DNA of 64,000 bases from Paenochrobactrum pullorum (GTDB lineage: Bacteria; Pseudomonadota; Alphaproteobacteria; Rhizobiales; Rhizobiaceae), in assembly GCF_041929845.1 (NCBI RefSeq), contig NZ_JBHEEH010000010.1, positions 33,493 to 97,492 on the forward strand, read 5' to 3'. Every line of letters starts with the position of its first letter. Positions within the stretch are counted from its first letter, which is position 1. The notes below the pieces were generated by a model. It searched no databases, had not been told where the DNA came from, and saw only the letters and a program-made list of their open reading frames with translations. The translations under genes were made by a program, and so were the position numbers. Below, one piece after another: positions 54,303-63,770 of the stretch.

Positions 54303-55286
54303 ATGGCTGGCGTAGAAATTAAAACCGTTGCCGCGGATGAAACAGGAATGCGACTCGATCGCTGGATGAAGGTCTATTATCCGGGATTGGGCTTTGGACA
54401 TTTGCAAAAATTGCTGCGTTCGGGTCAAATCCGCGTCGATGGCGGCCGTGCAAAAAGCGACAGCCGTTTGCAGGCTGGCCAATCCATCCGCATTCCGCCG
54501 CTTGGCCTTGAAGATAAAGCCGAAACATCAGGGTTGACGGGTAAAAGCATTCGCAGTCAGACCGACAGCGATGTGCTTAAACAAATGCTGCTTTATGAAG
54601 ACCCAAAGGTTTACGTCTTCAATAAACCGGCAGGTTTGGCAGTGCAGGGCGGTTCAGGTCTCACCCGTCATGTCGACGGTATGCTGGAAGCATGGCGTAA
54701 CAAACGTGGAGAGAAACCGCGTCTTGTCCACCGTCTCGACAAAGATACGTCCGGTGTGCTGGTGGTGGCCAAAACACGAGGCGCGGCACAGTCATTGACC
54801 GCCGCTTTCCGTGAGCGTGACACCAAGAAAACCTATTGGGCTTTGGTCAAAGGTTTGCCACGCAAAAAGGAAGATAAAATCTCCACATGGTTGGTTAAAG
54901 AAACTACGCCTGATGGCGATAAAATGCGTGTTTGCAAACATGGCGAACCGGATTCAGATCATGCAGTATCCTTTTACCGTATTATTGAAAAAGCCGGTAA
55001 CGGTCTGACATGGCTGGAAATGGAACCTTATACCGGTCGCACGCATCAGTTGCGAGTGCATGCAGCCTATATCGGTCATCCGATTATTGGCGATCCGAAA
55101 TATTTTGAAGCCGATCAGAACTGGGAATTCCCGGGCGGTATTCAAAACAAGCTGCATCTGCATGCCCGACGCATCCGCATTCCAAACCCTTCAGGCGGAA
55201 CTTTAGATGTCACCGCACCATTGCCGCCTCATATGGTGCAGACATGGAACCTGCTGAGCTTCGATATGGAAAACTCGGAAGATTAA
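54303..55286 (+). CDS. RluC/RluD-type 23S rRNA pseudouridine synthase
   Basis: This 327-residue protein has an N-terminal S4 RNA-binding domain (RLDRWMKVYYPGLGFGHLQKLLR..., about residues 18-80). The catalytic domain follows, with the active-site Asp in RLVHRLDKDTSGVLVVAKT (about 141-159), then PYTGRTHQLRVHAAYIGHPIIGDPKY (key GRTHQLRVH; about 235-260). RluC modifies three uridines of 23S rRNA; RluD-like targets cannot be excluded. It is followed closely by the EamA transporter gene. Confidence 0.92.
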   Translation: MAGVEIKTVAADETGMRLDRWMKVYYPGLGFGHLQKLLRSGQIRVDGGRAKSDSRLQAGQSIRIPPLGLEDKAETSGLTGKSIRSQTDSDVLKQMLLYEDPKVYVFNKPAGLAVQGGSGLTRHVDGMLEAWRNKRGEKPRLVHRLDKDTSGVLVVAKTRGAAQSLTAAFRERDTKKTYWALVKGLPRKKEDKISTWLVKETTPDGDKMRVCKHGEPDSDHAVSFYRIIEKAGNGLTWLEMEPYTGRTHQLRVHAAYIGHPIIGDPKYFEADQNWEFPGGIQNKLHLHARRIRIPNPSGGTLDVTAPLPPHMVQTWNLLSFDMENSED

Positions 55287-55291
55287 GCGCA

Positions 55292-56236
55292 ATGCCAAAG
55301 TCGGGCTCTAGCATTGTAAAACCAGCACCAGGGATGCAGCCGGCACCTTTTGACGGCATGGCACTCGCTCTGGTGTTGTTTCTGATGTTTACATGGGGGC
55401 TCAATCAAGTCGCGATCAAAGTCGGCAATCAGGGATTTAACCCTATGCTGATGGCAAGCGCGCGCTCTGTGCTTGGTGGCGGGCTGGTTTTTCTATGGTG
55501 TCAGTATAAAAAAATACCACTCTTTAATCCAGATGGTACATTCTGGCCGGGCATTCTGGCAGGCCTTTTATTTGGCAGCGAGTTTGTCCTTATCTTTATG
55601 GCGATGGATTATACCAATGTCGGCCGCGTCACATTGATGATGAACATGATGCCGTTTTGGGTTGCTATCGGCAGCCATTATTTGCTGGGCGAACGTATGT
55701 CGTTACAGGCGGTTATCGGGATGCTGATCGCATTTGCCGGTGTATTTCTGGTTTTCTCGGACCGTGTCTCAAGCGTCGGTGCTTATGCTTATATTGGTGA
55801 CCTGATGGCTCTGGCCGGTGGCATTATGTGGAGCATGACCAATATTGTCATCAAACGCAGTTCACTCACCCGTGCGGCTCCTGAAAAAGTTTTACTCTAT
55901 CAGCTGGCCGTGGCTTCCATAGTGCCTTTACCATTTATGGCTTTAAGCGGTTCACTCATGCGTTCACCCGATATGTGGTCAATCATTGCGTTTCTGTTTC
56001 AGGCCTTATTCGTGGTCGCGTTCACCTATCCGCTTTGGTTTTGGATGCTGCGACGTTATCCTGTATCGAAACTTTCCAATTTTGCTTTTCTTACACCGGC
56101 ATTTGGTGTTCTGATGAGTGGAATTTTGCTCAGCGAAGCACTTGGCTGGAAGATTTTTGCAGCATTGATCTTAATCGCTTTGGGGTTGATTATCATTAAT
56201 CGGCCTGTCAGAACCGGCAGTCACAAGGCTGCATGA
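55292..56236 (+). CDS. EamA-family (DMT superfamily) transporter
   Basis: This 314-residue membrane protein has ten hydrophobic helices arranged as two EamA repeats; the first carries FTWGLNQVAIKVGNQGFNP and the second GGIMWSMTNIVIKRSSLT. Such proteins export or import small metabolites; the substrate cannot be inferred. ATG 55292 is preferred, 5 bp past the preceding stop and about 10 bp after GGAAG; the frame is open to 55244 but would overlap the RluC-type gene. Confidence 0.88.
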   Translation: MPKSGSSIVKPAPGMQPAPFDGMALALVLFLMFTWGLNQVAIKVGNQGFNPMLMASARSVLGGGLVFLWCQYKKIPLFNPDGTFWPGILAGLLFGSEFVLIFMAMDYTNVGRVTLMMNMMPFWVAIGSHYLLGERMSLQAVIGMLIAFAGVFLVFSDRVSSVGAYAYIGDLMALAGGIMWSMTNIVIKRSSLTRAAPEKVLLYQLAVASIVPLPFMALSGSLMRSPDMWSIIAFLFQALFVVAFTYPLWFWMLRRYPVSKLSNFAFLTPAFGVLMSGILLSEALGWKIFAALILIALGLIIINRPVRTGSHKAA

Positions 56237-56289
56237 TAAGCGCGCTTGCAAGGCCGCCAATACATTTTAATCAAAGACGGAAACTCAAC

Positions 56290-57075
56290 ATGCGTGATAT
56301 TTTATCTGATCTTGAAGCAGGACCAACACTTTCCGATCCGGATCCGGTGCGCCGCGCCCAAATCCAGATGAAAGCGCCACTGCCGAAACGGTTTTATGAA
56401 AAAGCAGCAGTCGTCGAGGCCGAAGGCGGTTTTACGGTTCAACTTGATGGCAAACTGGTGCGTACACCTGCTCGCCAACCATTGCTCTTACCAACCCGTG
56501 CCGCTGCACAGCTGGTCGCTGATGAGTTCGAAGCGCAAAAAGAAGTGGTGAATGCGGAAACAATGCCGGTTACCCGACTGGTCAATACCGCCATTGATGG
56601 TATCGCACTTGATCATCAGGCGGTGTTTGAAGATATCTTGCGTTTTGCTTCATGTGATATGTTGTTTTACCGCGCCGACAGCCCGCAAGAATTGGTGGAT
56701 CGCCAGACCAAACAATGGGATCCGATTATTGACTGGGCACAAAGCTTGGGCGCACGCTTTAACCTTGCTGAAGGCGTGATGCATGTGGAACAGCCACGGG
56801 AAGCAATTGCTGCATATGGCGCCCATTTATCAAGTGCGAACGATCCGTTCACCTTGGCAGTGCTGCATACATTCACCACGCTTACCGGCTCCGCTTTATT
56901 GGCGTTGGCTGTTTACAAACAGCATCTGACAGCTGAAGAAGCGTGGAAACTGGCGCATTTGGATGAAGATTGGACGATTGAAAATTGGGGTGAAGATGAA
57001 GAGGCTCACTGGCGCCGCCAGAAACGAGCCACAGAAATGTTTGCCACAGATGCACTCTTAAAAGCTATATCGTAA
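56290..57075 (+). CDS. ATP12-family F1 ATP synthase assembly chaperone
   Basis: This 261-residue protein matches the ATP12 family, with PLPKRFYEKAAVVEAEGGF near residue 35, DGKLVRTPARQPLLLPT, and the conserved EFEAQKEVVNAETMPVTRLVNTAID (about 95-120). In mitochondria ATP12 binds the F1 alpha subunit before assembly; alphaproteobacteria keep the same protein. ATG 56290 fits the family start. No atp genes are nearby. A strong terminator lies downstream. Confidence 0.9.
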   Translation: MRDILSDLEAGPTLSDPDPVRRAQIQMKAPLPKRFYEKAAVVEAEGGFTVQLDGKLVRTPARQPLLLPTRAAAQLVADEFEAQKEVVNAETMPVTRLVNTAIDGIALDHQAVFEDILRFASCDMLFYRADSPQELVDRQTKQWDPIIDWAQSLGARFNLAEGVMHVEQPREAIAAYGAHLSSANDPFTLAVLHTFTTLTGSALLALAVYKQHLTAEEAWKLAHLDEDWTIENWGEDEEAHWRRQKRATEMFATDALLKAIS

Positions 57076-57110
57076 ATTGAAGAAAATTATATAAATATTT
57101 GATATAATTG

Positions 57111-57143
57111 AAAAAGCCCCGATTTTCATCGGGGCTTTTTTTT
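57111..57143. terminator. Terminator between the ATP12 gene and glnA
   Basis: AAAAAGCCCCGAT and ATCGGGGCTTTTT form a 13-bp stem with a TTTC loop and a T run. It sits between converging genes and may be used by both. Confidence 0.92.
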
Positions 57144-57148
57144 AAATA

Positions 57149-58558
57149 TTAGCAAGAGTAATACATATCGAACTCGACCGGATGCGGGGTCATTTCATAA
57201 CGCATCACTTCTGCCATTTTCAATTCAATGAAGCTATCGATCTGATCATCTTCAAAAACACCACCAGCTTTAAGGAATTCACGATCCTTATCAAGGCTTT
57301 CCAGAGCTTCACGCAAGGAAGCACTCACCGTCGGAATTTCTTTCAATTCCTTTGCCGGCAGATCATAAAGATCTTTATCCATTGGCTGACCCGGATGGAT
57401 TTTGTTCTTGATACCGTCAAGACCAGCCATCAGAAGCGCTGCATAGCAGAGATAGGGGTTGGCGGATGGATCAGGGAAACGAACTTCAACGCGCTTCGAT
57501 TTCGGAGAAGAGCCGAACGGAATACGGCAGGAAGCAGAACGGTTTCTGGCAGAATAAGCCAACAGAACAGGGGCCTCATAACCTGGCACCAGACGCTTGT
57601 AAGAGTTGGTTGAAGGGTTGCTGAAAGCATTGATTGCTTTAGCGTGTTTGATAATACCACCGATGAAATAGAGGCAGGTTTCTGAAAGACCTGCATATTC
57701 ATTGCCTGCAAATGTCGGCTTGCCGTCTTTCCAGATTGACAAATGCACGTGCATGCCCGATCCGCTTTCACCGAAAACCGGCTTTGGCATAAATGTTGCC
57801 GTTTTTCCGTAAGAATTGGCAACCTGATGCACCACATATTTATGAATCTGCATCTTGTCGGCATTGCGAACAATCGTATCAAACTTCAGGCCAAGCTCAT
57901 GCTGTGCAGCTGCCACTTCATGATGGTGCTTTTCAACTGTCACGCCCATTTCGTTCAAAACAGTCAGCATTTCGGAGCGAATATCCTGTGCTGAATCAAT
58001 TGGGGGAACCGGAAAATATCCGCCCTGTTTACGCGGGCGATGGCCAAGATTGCCGCTTTCAAGCTCACGATCACTATTGCTTGGCAGATCATAAGAATCC
58101 AGTTTGAAGCCGGTACTGTAGGAATCGACTTTATATTTCACATCATCAAACAGGAAAAACTCGGCTTCAGGACCGACATAAACCGTGTCACCAAAACCCA
58201 AAGAACTGACATATGCTTCAGCCTTTTTGGCTGTCGTGCGCGGATCACGGGCATAAGCCTCACCGGAAATGGGATCCAGAATATCGCAAAACAGCACCAG
58301 TGTCGGATGGGCAAAAAATGGATCAATATGGGCAGATTCAGGATCGGGCATCAGCACCATGTCGGATTCATTAATAGCCTTCCAACCCGCAATGGATGAA
58401 CCATCGAACATGACACCGTCAATAAACATGTCTTCATCAACAAAGCTGACATCCATGGTCAGGTGATGCAGCTTGCCTTTTGGATCCGTGAAACGCAAAT
58501 CAACAAACTTGATTTCGTTGTCGGTAATCAATTTTAAAATATCGTGAGACGTCGTCAT
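57149..58558 (-). CDS. glnA: Glutamine synthetase type I
   Basis: This 469-residue GSI has the family motifs: MFDGSSIAGW (about residues 49-58), VGPEAEFFLFDDV (about 128-140), the ATP-binding KPVFGESGSGMHVHLS (about 260-275), NRSASCRIP (about 340) and the adenylylation segment MDKDLYDLPAKE with Tyr near residue 397. It condenses glutamate and ammonia to glutamine and is the main nitrogen-assimilation enzyme. It lies 47 bp after glnB on the same strand, the usual glnBA operon. The Tyr implies control by GlnE, which is not in the window. Confidence 0.97.
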   Translation of the reverse strand: MTTSHDILKLITDNEIKFVDLRFTDPKGKLHHLTMDVSFVDEDMFIDGVMFDGSSIAGWKAINESDMVLMPDPESAHIDPFFAHPTLVLFCDILDPISGEAYARDPRTTAKKAEAYVSSLGFGDTVYVGPEAEFFLFDDVKYKVDSYSTGFKLDSYDLPSNSDRELESGNLGHRPRKQGGYFPVPPIDSAQDIRSEMLTVLNEMGVTVEKHHHEVAAAQHELGLKFDTIVRNADKMQIHKYVVHQVANSYGKTATFMPKPVFGESGSGMHVHLSIWKDGKPTFAGNEYAGLSETCLYFIGGIIKHAKAINAFSNPSTNSYKRLVPGYEAPVLLAYSARNRSASCRIPFGSSPKSKRVEVRFPDPSANPYLCYAALLMAGLDGIKNKIHPGQPMDKDLYDLPAKELKEIPTVSASLREALESLDKDREFLKAGGVFEDDQIDSFIELKMAEVMRYEMTPHPVEFDMYYSC

Positions 58559-58605
58559 TATATTTTGTCCTTGGGCTTTATGAACTGAAGGGAGGTTGAG
58601 CTTTA

Positions 58606-58944
58606 TTAAATGGCATCCGGACCGGTTTCGCCGGTACGAATACGAATGACTTCTTCAATATTGGAAACAAAGATTTTACCATCACCGATGCGGCCGGTTT
58701 GAGCGGCTTTGCGAATGGCTTCGATAGCGCCTTCAAGCGCTTCATCCGTGACAACCAATTCGATTTTTACTTTCGGCAGAAAATCCACCACATATTCTGC
58801 ACCACGATAAAGCTCGGTATGGCCTTTCTGGCGACCAAAACCTTTGGCTTCAATGACGGTAATGCCTTGCAAGCCAACGTCCTGAAGCGCTTCTTTGACT
58901 TCATCAAGCTTGAACGGCTTTATAATAGCTTCAATTTTCTTCAT
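58606..58944 (-). CDS. glnB: Nitrogen regulatory protein P-II
   Basis: This 112-residue PII protein starts MKKIEAIIKPFKLDEVKEAL and has the T-loop GFGRQKGHTELYRGAEY with the uridylylation Tyr at residue 51, then the ATP-binding TGRIGDGKIFV (about 83-93) and the C-terminal IRTGETGPDAI. It signals nitrogen and carbon status through 2-oxoglutarate, ATP/ADP and uridylylation by GlnD. ATG 58944 has GGAG about 9 bp upstream; the frame open to 58959 is not used by the family. A sigma-54-type promoter precedes it. Confidence 0.96.
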   Translation of the reverse strand: MKKIEAIIKPFKLDEVKEALQDVGLQGITVIEAKGFGRQKGHTELYRGAEYVVDFLPKVKIELVVTDEALEGAIEAIRKAAQTGRIGDGKIFVSNIEEVIRIRTGETGPDAI

Positions 58945-58987
58945 TTGCGCAGGCTCCATTTATTTGATCCGCTTACAGAATAAGAAA

Positions 58988-59002
58988 GCATGTTTCGTGC
59001 CA
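58988..59002 (-). promoter_or_regulatory. Sigma-54 (-24/-12) promoter of glnBA
   Basis: Read on the minus strand, TGGCACGAAACATGC matches the RpoN consensus TGGCAC-N5-TTGC at all but one position, with the GG and GC doublets at the right spacing. It would start transcription near 58977, about 33 bp before the glnB ATG. glnBA control by RpoN and NtrC is well known in proteobacteria. Confidence 0.75.
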
Positions 59003-59055
59003 AGTAGAATTTTTTTAATTTTTTCGTTCAAATGCGCGCTTAAAAAGCAGTTGTT

Positions 59056-59126
59056 GCCAGAAATGATCTGGCTTAACCTCTCATTAGAAGTATGGGGAAA
59101 ATAGCCATGTGCCTGTTTTTTAGGCA
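59056..59126 (-). promoter_or_regulatory. Possible NtrC enhancer sites upstream of glnBA
   Basis: Two 17-bp dyads with 7-bp spacers, GCCAG-N7-CTGGC (59056-59072) and TGCCT-N7-AGGCA (59110-59126), are centred about 87 and 141 bp upstream of the predicted glnBA start. The size and placing fit NtrC sites, but the half-sites match the TGCAC consensus only in part. Confidence 0.35.
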
Positions 59127-59172
59127 TCATGCTTATTATCAAATCACACAATCAGAAAAGCAGTGGTGAAAC

Positions 59173-60033
59173 ATGGAAAATGCATTCTTGAATGAACCCA
59201 AATTATGGAAAGATGCATTGCCACGCCTTGCGAAAGACGCGCATAAATATAAACGCGGCCATGCCCTCATATTTTCTGGCAACCTCACCAATACAGGGGC
59301 GGCGCGCCTTGCGGCTATGAGCGCTGCGCGGATCGGGGCAGGGTTGGTTACAGTGTTGTCGCCATCCGATGCGCTATTGGTTAATGCCGCACACTTAACC
59401 AGCATCATGTTGCGTGAAACAAGAACAATACAAGACGCACTTGATTATATTGAAAAGCGCCATGTGACAGCAGCCTTAATTGGCCCTGCATATGGGTTGG
59501 GCGTTAAAACACAACATGATTGCATCACTTTACTAAATAAAGCGAGCGCCAATCGCTTAGTTCTTGATGCAGATGCAATCTCAAGCTTTGAAAATGCATC
59601 CGATCATTTATTTAAGACTATTCATGCTTCAAATATTGAAACCGTATTAACACCCCATGAAGGTGAATTTTCGAGGCTCTTTCCAGATCTTTCGCGTGAT
59701 AGCAAACTGACAAAGGCTGAAAAAACATTGAAAGCCGCAGCACGTGCAGGGGCATGTGTGATTTATAAAGGTGCACAAACGATTATTGCGCACCCTGATG
59801 GCAGATATTGTTACAATGAAAATGGCACACCTTTGCTGGCAACTGCAGGATCAGGTGATGTATTAGCTGGTATGGTAACAGGATTGCTCGCACAAAATAT
59901 GTCGGTTTTTGAGGCGACTTCTGCGGCCGTTTGGCTGCATTGTGAAGCGGCCAAAAAGTTTGGGGCAGGCCTCATTGCTGAAGAGCTGCCCCTGATGTTA
60001 CCGCAATGTCTGATTGCGCTTGAAACCAGCTAA
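59173..60033 (+). CDS. nnrD: ADP/ATP-dependent NAD(P)H-hydrate dehydratase, single domain
   Basis: This 286-residue protein matches the dehydratase (carbohydrate-kinase-like) half of Nnr/YjeF. Seen are the N-terminal HKYKRGHALIFSGNLTNTGAARLAA (key GH and GAARLA), LDADAISSF (about 134), LTPHEGEFSRLF (about 160) and the catalytic TAGSGDVLAGMVTGLLAQ (about 232-249). It repairs hydrated NAD(P)HX using ATP or ADP. The N-terminal epimerase half, fused in most rhizobial and E. coli proteins, is absent. It is divergent from glnB and converges with uvrA. Confidence 0.88.
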   Translation: MENAFLNEPKLWKDALPRLAKDAHKYKRGHALIFSGNLTNTGAARLAAMSAARIGAGLVTVLSPSDALLVNAAHLTSIMLRETRTIQDALDYIEKRHVTAALIGPAYGLGVKTQHDCITLLNKASANRLVLDADAISSFENASDHLFKTIHASNIETVLTPHEGEFSRLFPDLSRDSKLTKAEKTLKAAARAGACVIYKGAQTIIAHPDGRYCYNENGTPLLATAGSGDVLAGMVTGLLAQNMSVFEATSAAVWLHCEAAKKFGAGLIAEELPLMLPQCLIALETS

Positions 60034-60034
60034 C

Positions 60035-62956
60035 TTATTCAGCCGCTTGTGTTTTTTGATGAGGGCGACGCTTCAAAAGCTCTTTCAGATATTTTCCTGT
60101 ATAGGAGGCCGGAACATTGACGATATCTTCAGGCCGTCCCATCGCCACAACCTGACCGCCGCCATCACCGCCCTCGGGGCCGATATCGATAATCCAGTCA
60201 GCCGTTTTGATCACTTCGAGATTATGCTCAATAACCGCAACCGTATTGCCTTGATCGACCAGCTCATGCAGCACTTCCAAAAGTTTTGCAACATCATGGA
60301 AGTGCAGACCGGTTGTCGGTTCATCAAGAATATAAAGGGTGCGACCGGTGGCTTTTCTGGAAAGCTCCTTAGCAAGCTTAACGCGCTGCGCCTCACCACC
60401 CGATAATGTCGTGGCCTGCTGCCCGACCTTGACATAACCCAATCCGACTTTGACCAAAGTTTCCAGTTTGTCGCGGACAGATGGCACAGCCGAGAAGAAT
60501 TCAGCACCTTCTTCCACCGTCATATCCAGCACATCCGCAATAGATTTGCCTTTGAACAAAACCTCCAGCGTTTCGCGGTTATAGCGCTTGCCGTCACACA
60601 CATCACAAGTGACATAGACATCGGGCAGGAAGTGCATTTCAATTTTGATCAGGCCATCACCCTGACAAGCCTCGCAACGCCCGCCTTTGACGTTGAACGA
60701 GAAACGCCCAGCTTGATAACCGCGTGCTTTTGCCTCCGGAAGACCTGCAAACCAATCACGAATAGGGGTGAAAGCACCGGTATAAGTGGCAGGGTTTGAC
60801 CTTGGCGTACGGCCGATAGGCGACTGATCAATATCAATCACTTTATCGAGAAATTCCAAACCTTCAATCCGGTCATGGTCGGCCGGATGTTCACGCGAGC
60901 CCATAATTTTACGTGATGCCGCTTTAAACAAGGTTTCAATCAGGAAGGTAGATTTACCACCACCTGAAACACCTGTCACCGCCGTAAAAGTACCAAGTGG
61001 AATTTCTGCCGAGATATTTTTAAGATTATTGCCACGCGCACCAATCACTTTAAGGCGTTTTGTATCCGACAAAGGACGTCGCTCGGCGGGCACCTCAACA
61101 TTCAATGAACCTGATAAATATTGACCGGTCAATGAATCCTTGCTCTGCATTATCTGCTGCGGTGTGCCCTGCGCAATGATCTGCCCACCATGCACACCGG
61201 CGGCAGGCCCGATGTCAACCACATAATCAGCGGTTAAAATTGCATCTTCATCATGCTCGACAACGATCACGGTATTACCGAGATCACGTAAATGACGCAG
61301 CGTATCAAGCAGACGGGCATTGTCACGCTGATGTAAACCGATTGACGGCTCATCCAGCACATAAAGCACACCGGTCAAACCGGAACCAATCTGCGATGCC
61401 AAACGGATACGCTGGCTTTCACCGCCCGACAATGTGCCGGAGTTGCGCGACAAAGTCAGATATTCCAGCCCGACATCATTCAAAAAGCGCAGACGCTCGC
61501 GGATTTCTTTTAAAATACGTGCTGCAATTTCGCGCTGTTTATCATTGAAAACGGCATCGACATTCTTAAACCACTCATCTGCCACGCGAATGGACTGTTC
61601 TGTAATTTGACCAATATGCAGATCACCGATTTTTACAGCCAGTGCCTCTGGCTTCAAACGATAGCCTTTACAAGAAGGGCAGGGACTTGAAGACATGAAG
61701 CGCTCAATTTCTTCACGTGACCAGGCAGAATCTGTTTCCTTCCAGCGACGCTCCAGATTGGGAATGACACCTTCGAAACTTTTGGTCGTCTGATAAGAAC
61801 GTGTACCATCATTATAAGAGAAGGTAATTTCGCGCCCGGCTGTACCATAAAGAATGGCTTTTTTTGCAATTTCCGGCAATTCGCTCCACTTATCAGACAT
61901 TGCAAAATCATATGCTTGCGCCAATGCTTCAAGCGTTTGATTATAATAGGGTGATGAAGAACGCGCCCATGGTGCCACAGCACCATTTTTCAACGCCAGA
62001 CCAGCATCCGGAATAATTAAATTCGGATCAATCGCTTGCTGTGTACCCAAACCATCGCAAGTCGGGCAGGCACCAAAAGGATTGTTGAAGGAAAACAAAC
62101 GTGGCTCGATCTCGGAAATGGTAAAGCCGGAAACCGGACAAGCAAATTTTTCCGAGAACATCACGCGCTCATGCGTTTCATTCTTTGATTTATTAGCAGA
62201 CTGTCCAGCTTTTTCGGAATCCGGCAAAGGCCTGTCGGCATATTCGGCAATCGCCAAACCTTCTGCCAGTTGCAGGCTGGTTTCCAGACTATCCGCCAAA
62301 CGCGAGCCGATATCAGAGCGCACCACAAGGCGATCAACAACGACATCAATATCGTGCTTATATTTCTTATCAAGCGGCGGCACATCGGCGACTTCATAAA
62401 ACTCGCCGTCAATTTTGACACGCTGAAAGCCTTTTTTCTGCAATTCCAGCAGTTCTTTGCGATATTCACCTTTACGGCCACGCACGATCGGCGCCAAGAT
62501 ATAAAGACGTGTGCCTTCTTCCATCATCAAAACACGGTCAACCATCTGGCTGACAGTCTGGCTTTCAATTGGCAATCCGGTGGCTGGCGAGTAGGGCACC
62601 CCTACGCGCGCAAACAACAAACGCAAATAATCATAAATCTCTGTAACCGTACCAACAGTCGAACGCGGATTACGGCTGGTGGTTTTTTGCTCAATCGAGA
62701 TGGCAGGCGAAAGACCGTCAATCTGATCGACATCCGGTTTTTGCATCATCTCCAGAAACTGGCGTGCATAGGCTGAAAGGCTTTCAACATAACGACGCTG
62801 ACCTTCAGCATAAATCGTATCAAAAGCCAATGAGGATTTGCCGGAACCGGATAGCCCCGTCATGACGATCAGCTTGTCCCTGGGCAGATCCAGATCGATA
62901 TTTTTGAGGTTATGCTCCCGTGCGCCACGGATGGAGATGAATTTATGCTCACTCAT
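60035..62956 (-). CDS. uvrA: UvrABC excinuclease subunit A
   Basis: This 973-residue ATPase recognises DNA damage for nucleotide excision repair. It has two ABC modules: Walker A GLSGSGKSSLAFD (about residue 34) and GVSGGGKSTFLIE (about 660), signatures LSGGESQRIRLASQIG (about 510) and LSGGEAQRVKLAKELS (about 850), and Walker B LDEPSIGLHQRD and LDEPTTGLHFHD. The UvrB-binding and insertion domains and the C-terminal zinc finger CEACQGDG...CDVCDGKRY are intact. In the first zinc module one Cys is Ser (CPVSGF), which is common in this group. ATG 62956 is the family start; the frame runs on to 63028. Confidence 0.97.
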   Translation of the reverse strand: MSEHKFISIRGAREHNLKNIDLDLPRDKLIVMTGLSGSGKSSLAFDTIYAEGQRRYVESLSAYARQFLEMMQKPDVDQIDGLSPAISIEQKTTSRNPRSTVGTVTEIYDYLRLLFARVGVPYSPATGLPIESQTVSQMVDRVLMMEEGTRLYILAPIVRGRKGEYRKELLELQKKGFQRVKIDGEFYEVADVPPLDKKYKHDIDVVVDRLVVRSDIGSRLADSLETSLQLAEGLAIAEYADRPLPDSEKAGQSANKSKNETHERVMFSEKFACPVSGFTISEIEPRLFSFNNPFGACPTCDGLGTQQAIDPNLIIPDAGLALKNGAVAPWARSSSPYYNQTLEALAQAYDFAMSDKWSELPEIAKKAILYGTAGREITFSYNDGTRSYQTTKSFEGVIPNLERRWKETDSAWSREEIERFMSSSPCPSCKGYRLKPEALAVKIGDLHIGQITEQSIRVADEWFKNVDAVFNDKQREIAARILKEIRERLRFLNDVGLEYLTLSRNSGTLSGGESQRIRLASQIGSGLTGVLYVLDEPSIGLHQRDNARLLDTLRHLRDLGNTVIVVEHDEDAILTADYVVDIGPAAGVHGGQIIAQGTPQQIMQSKDSLTGQYLSGSLNVEVPAERRPLSDTKRLKVIGARGNNLKNISAEIPLGTFTAVTGVSGGGKSTFLIETLFKAASRKIMGSREHPADHDRIEGLEFLDKVIDIDQSPIGRTPRSNPATYTGAFTPIRDWFAGLPEAKARGYQAGRFSFNVKGGRCEACQGDGLIKIEMHFLPDVYVTCDVCDGKRYNRETLEVLFKGKSIADVLDMTVEEGAEFFSAVPSVRDKLETLVKVGLGYVKVGQQATTLSGGEAQRVKLAKELSRKATGRTLYILDEPTTGLHFHDVAKLLEVLHELVDQGNTVAVIEHNLEVIKTADWIIDIGPEGGDGGGQVVAMGRPEDIVNVPASYTGKYLKELLKRRPHQKTQAAE

Positions 62957-63302
62957 TTTTGCGTTCTGCCTGCTTAAAATCATGCCAAACCAGCTTGCAT
63001 GAACGCTGCTTGCGGGCAGGGTCATCATGGTGTCCGGTTACTTTCTTGCTTCATACTGCTCGTTTATATGGAACTGCGCAGCCATAGTTTTAAGAGCAGT
63101 GACAGCTTTATTTCTCTGGATTAACATGAGAACAAAGATCGAACAAGTCTATTTTTCATCCTCACACGTTTTTAAACTATGAAAACTCTAATACGATATT
63201 AGCTTAGATTTTCGAGTATATATTTTTCTCTGCTTCATACTGGCTCTATCAACGCGGCTGGCATAATATGACGAGCAGATGACCATATAAAGGACACGCA
63301 TT
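62957..63302. other. Divergent region between uvrA and the second OsmC-like gene
   Basis: I see no gene here. It should carry the uvrA promoter; I looked for an SOS box of the alphaproteobacterial GTTC-N7-GTTC type and did not find a clear one. Confidence 0.45.
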
Positions 63303-63770
63303 ATGGACATTATGGAAATGTCTGTGGAAGTGCATTGGGAACGTGAAGGCGCTGTTTTTACGGATAAGAAATATAGCCGCGGGCATATTTGGCGCTTTGA
63401 TGGTGGTCAGGTTGTTCTGGCCTCATCATCTCCGCATGTCATTCCGCTGCCTTATTCCGTCGAAGCCAATGTTGATCCGGAGGAGGCTTATATCGCGGCT
63501 ATTTCCAGTTGCCATATGCTGACATTTCTTGGTGTTGCAGCTGCTAAACGTATCGTTGTTGAAAGCTATACCGATAAGGCCGTGGGCATAATGGAAAAGA
63601 TTGATGGCAAGATCCTCGTAAGCCGTGTCGAGTTAAAACCGCTCATCACTTATGATGGAGATAAGCCAAGTGCTGAACTGGAAGCGCAGCTGCATCATTT
63701 GGCACATGAGCAATGCTTTATTGCCAATTCTGTCAAAACTGACATTCAAGTTGTCAAACAGCATAACTGA
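63303..63770 (+). CDS. OsmC family protein
   Basis: This 155-residue OsmC-fold protein has the motif VDPEEAYIAAISSCHMLTFLGVAA with the first Cys near residue 72, and the second conserved Cys in LAHEQCFIANSVKTDI near 138. This subgroup (resembling YhfA/OsmC-like peroxide-related proteins) has a longer N-terminal strand (WEREGAVFTDKKYSRGHIWRF). AAGGA lies 8 bp before the ATG. The substrate is unknown. It is followed by a hairpin without a T run (63783-63818). Confidence 0.88.
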   Translation: MDIMEMSVEVHWEREGAVFTDKKYSRGHIWRFDGGQVVLASSSPHVIPLPYSVEANVDPEEAYIAAISSCHMLTFLGVAAAKRIVVESYTDKAVGIMEKIDGKILVSRVELKPLITYDGDKPSAELEAQLHHLAHEQCFIANSVKTDIQVVKQHN

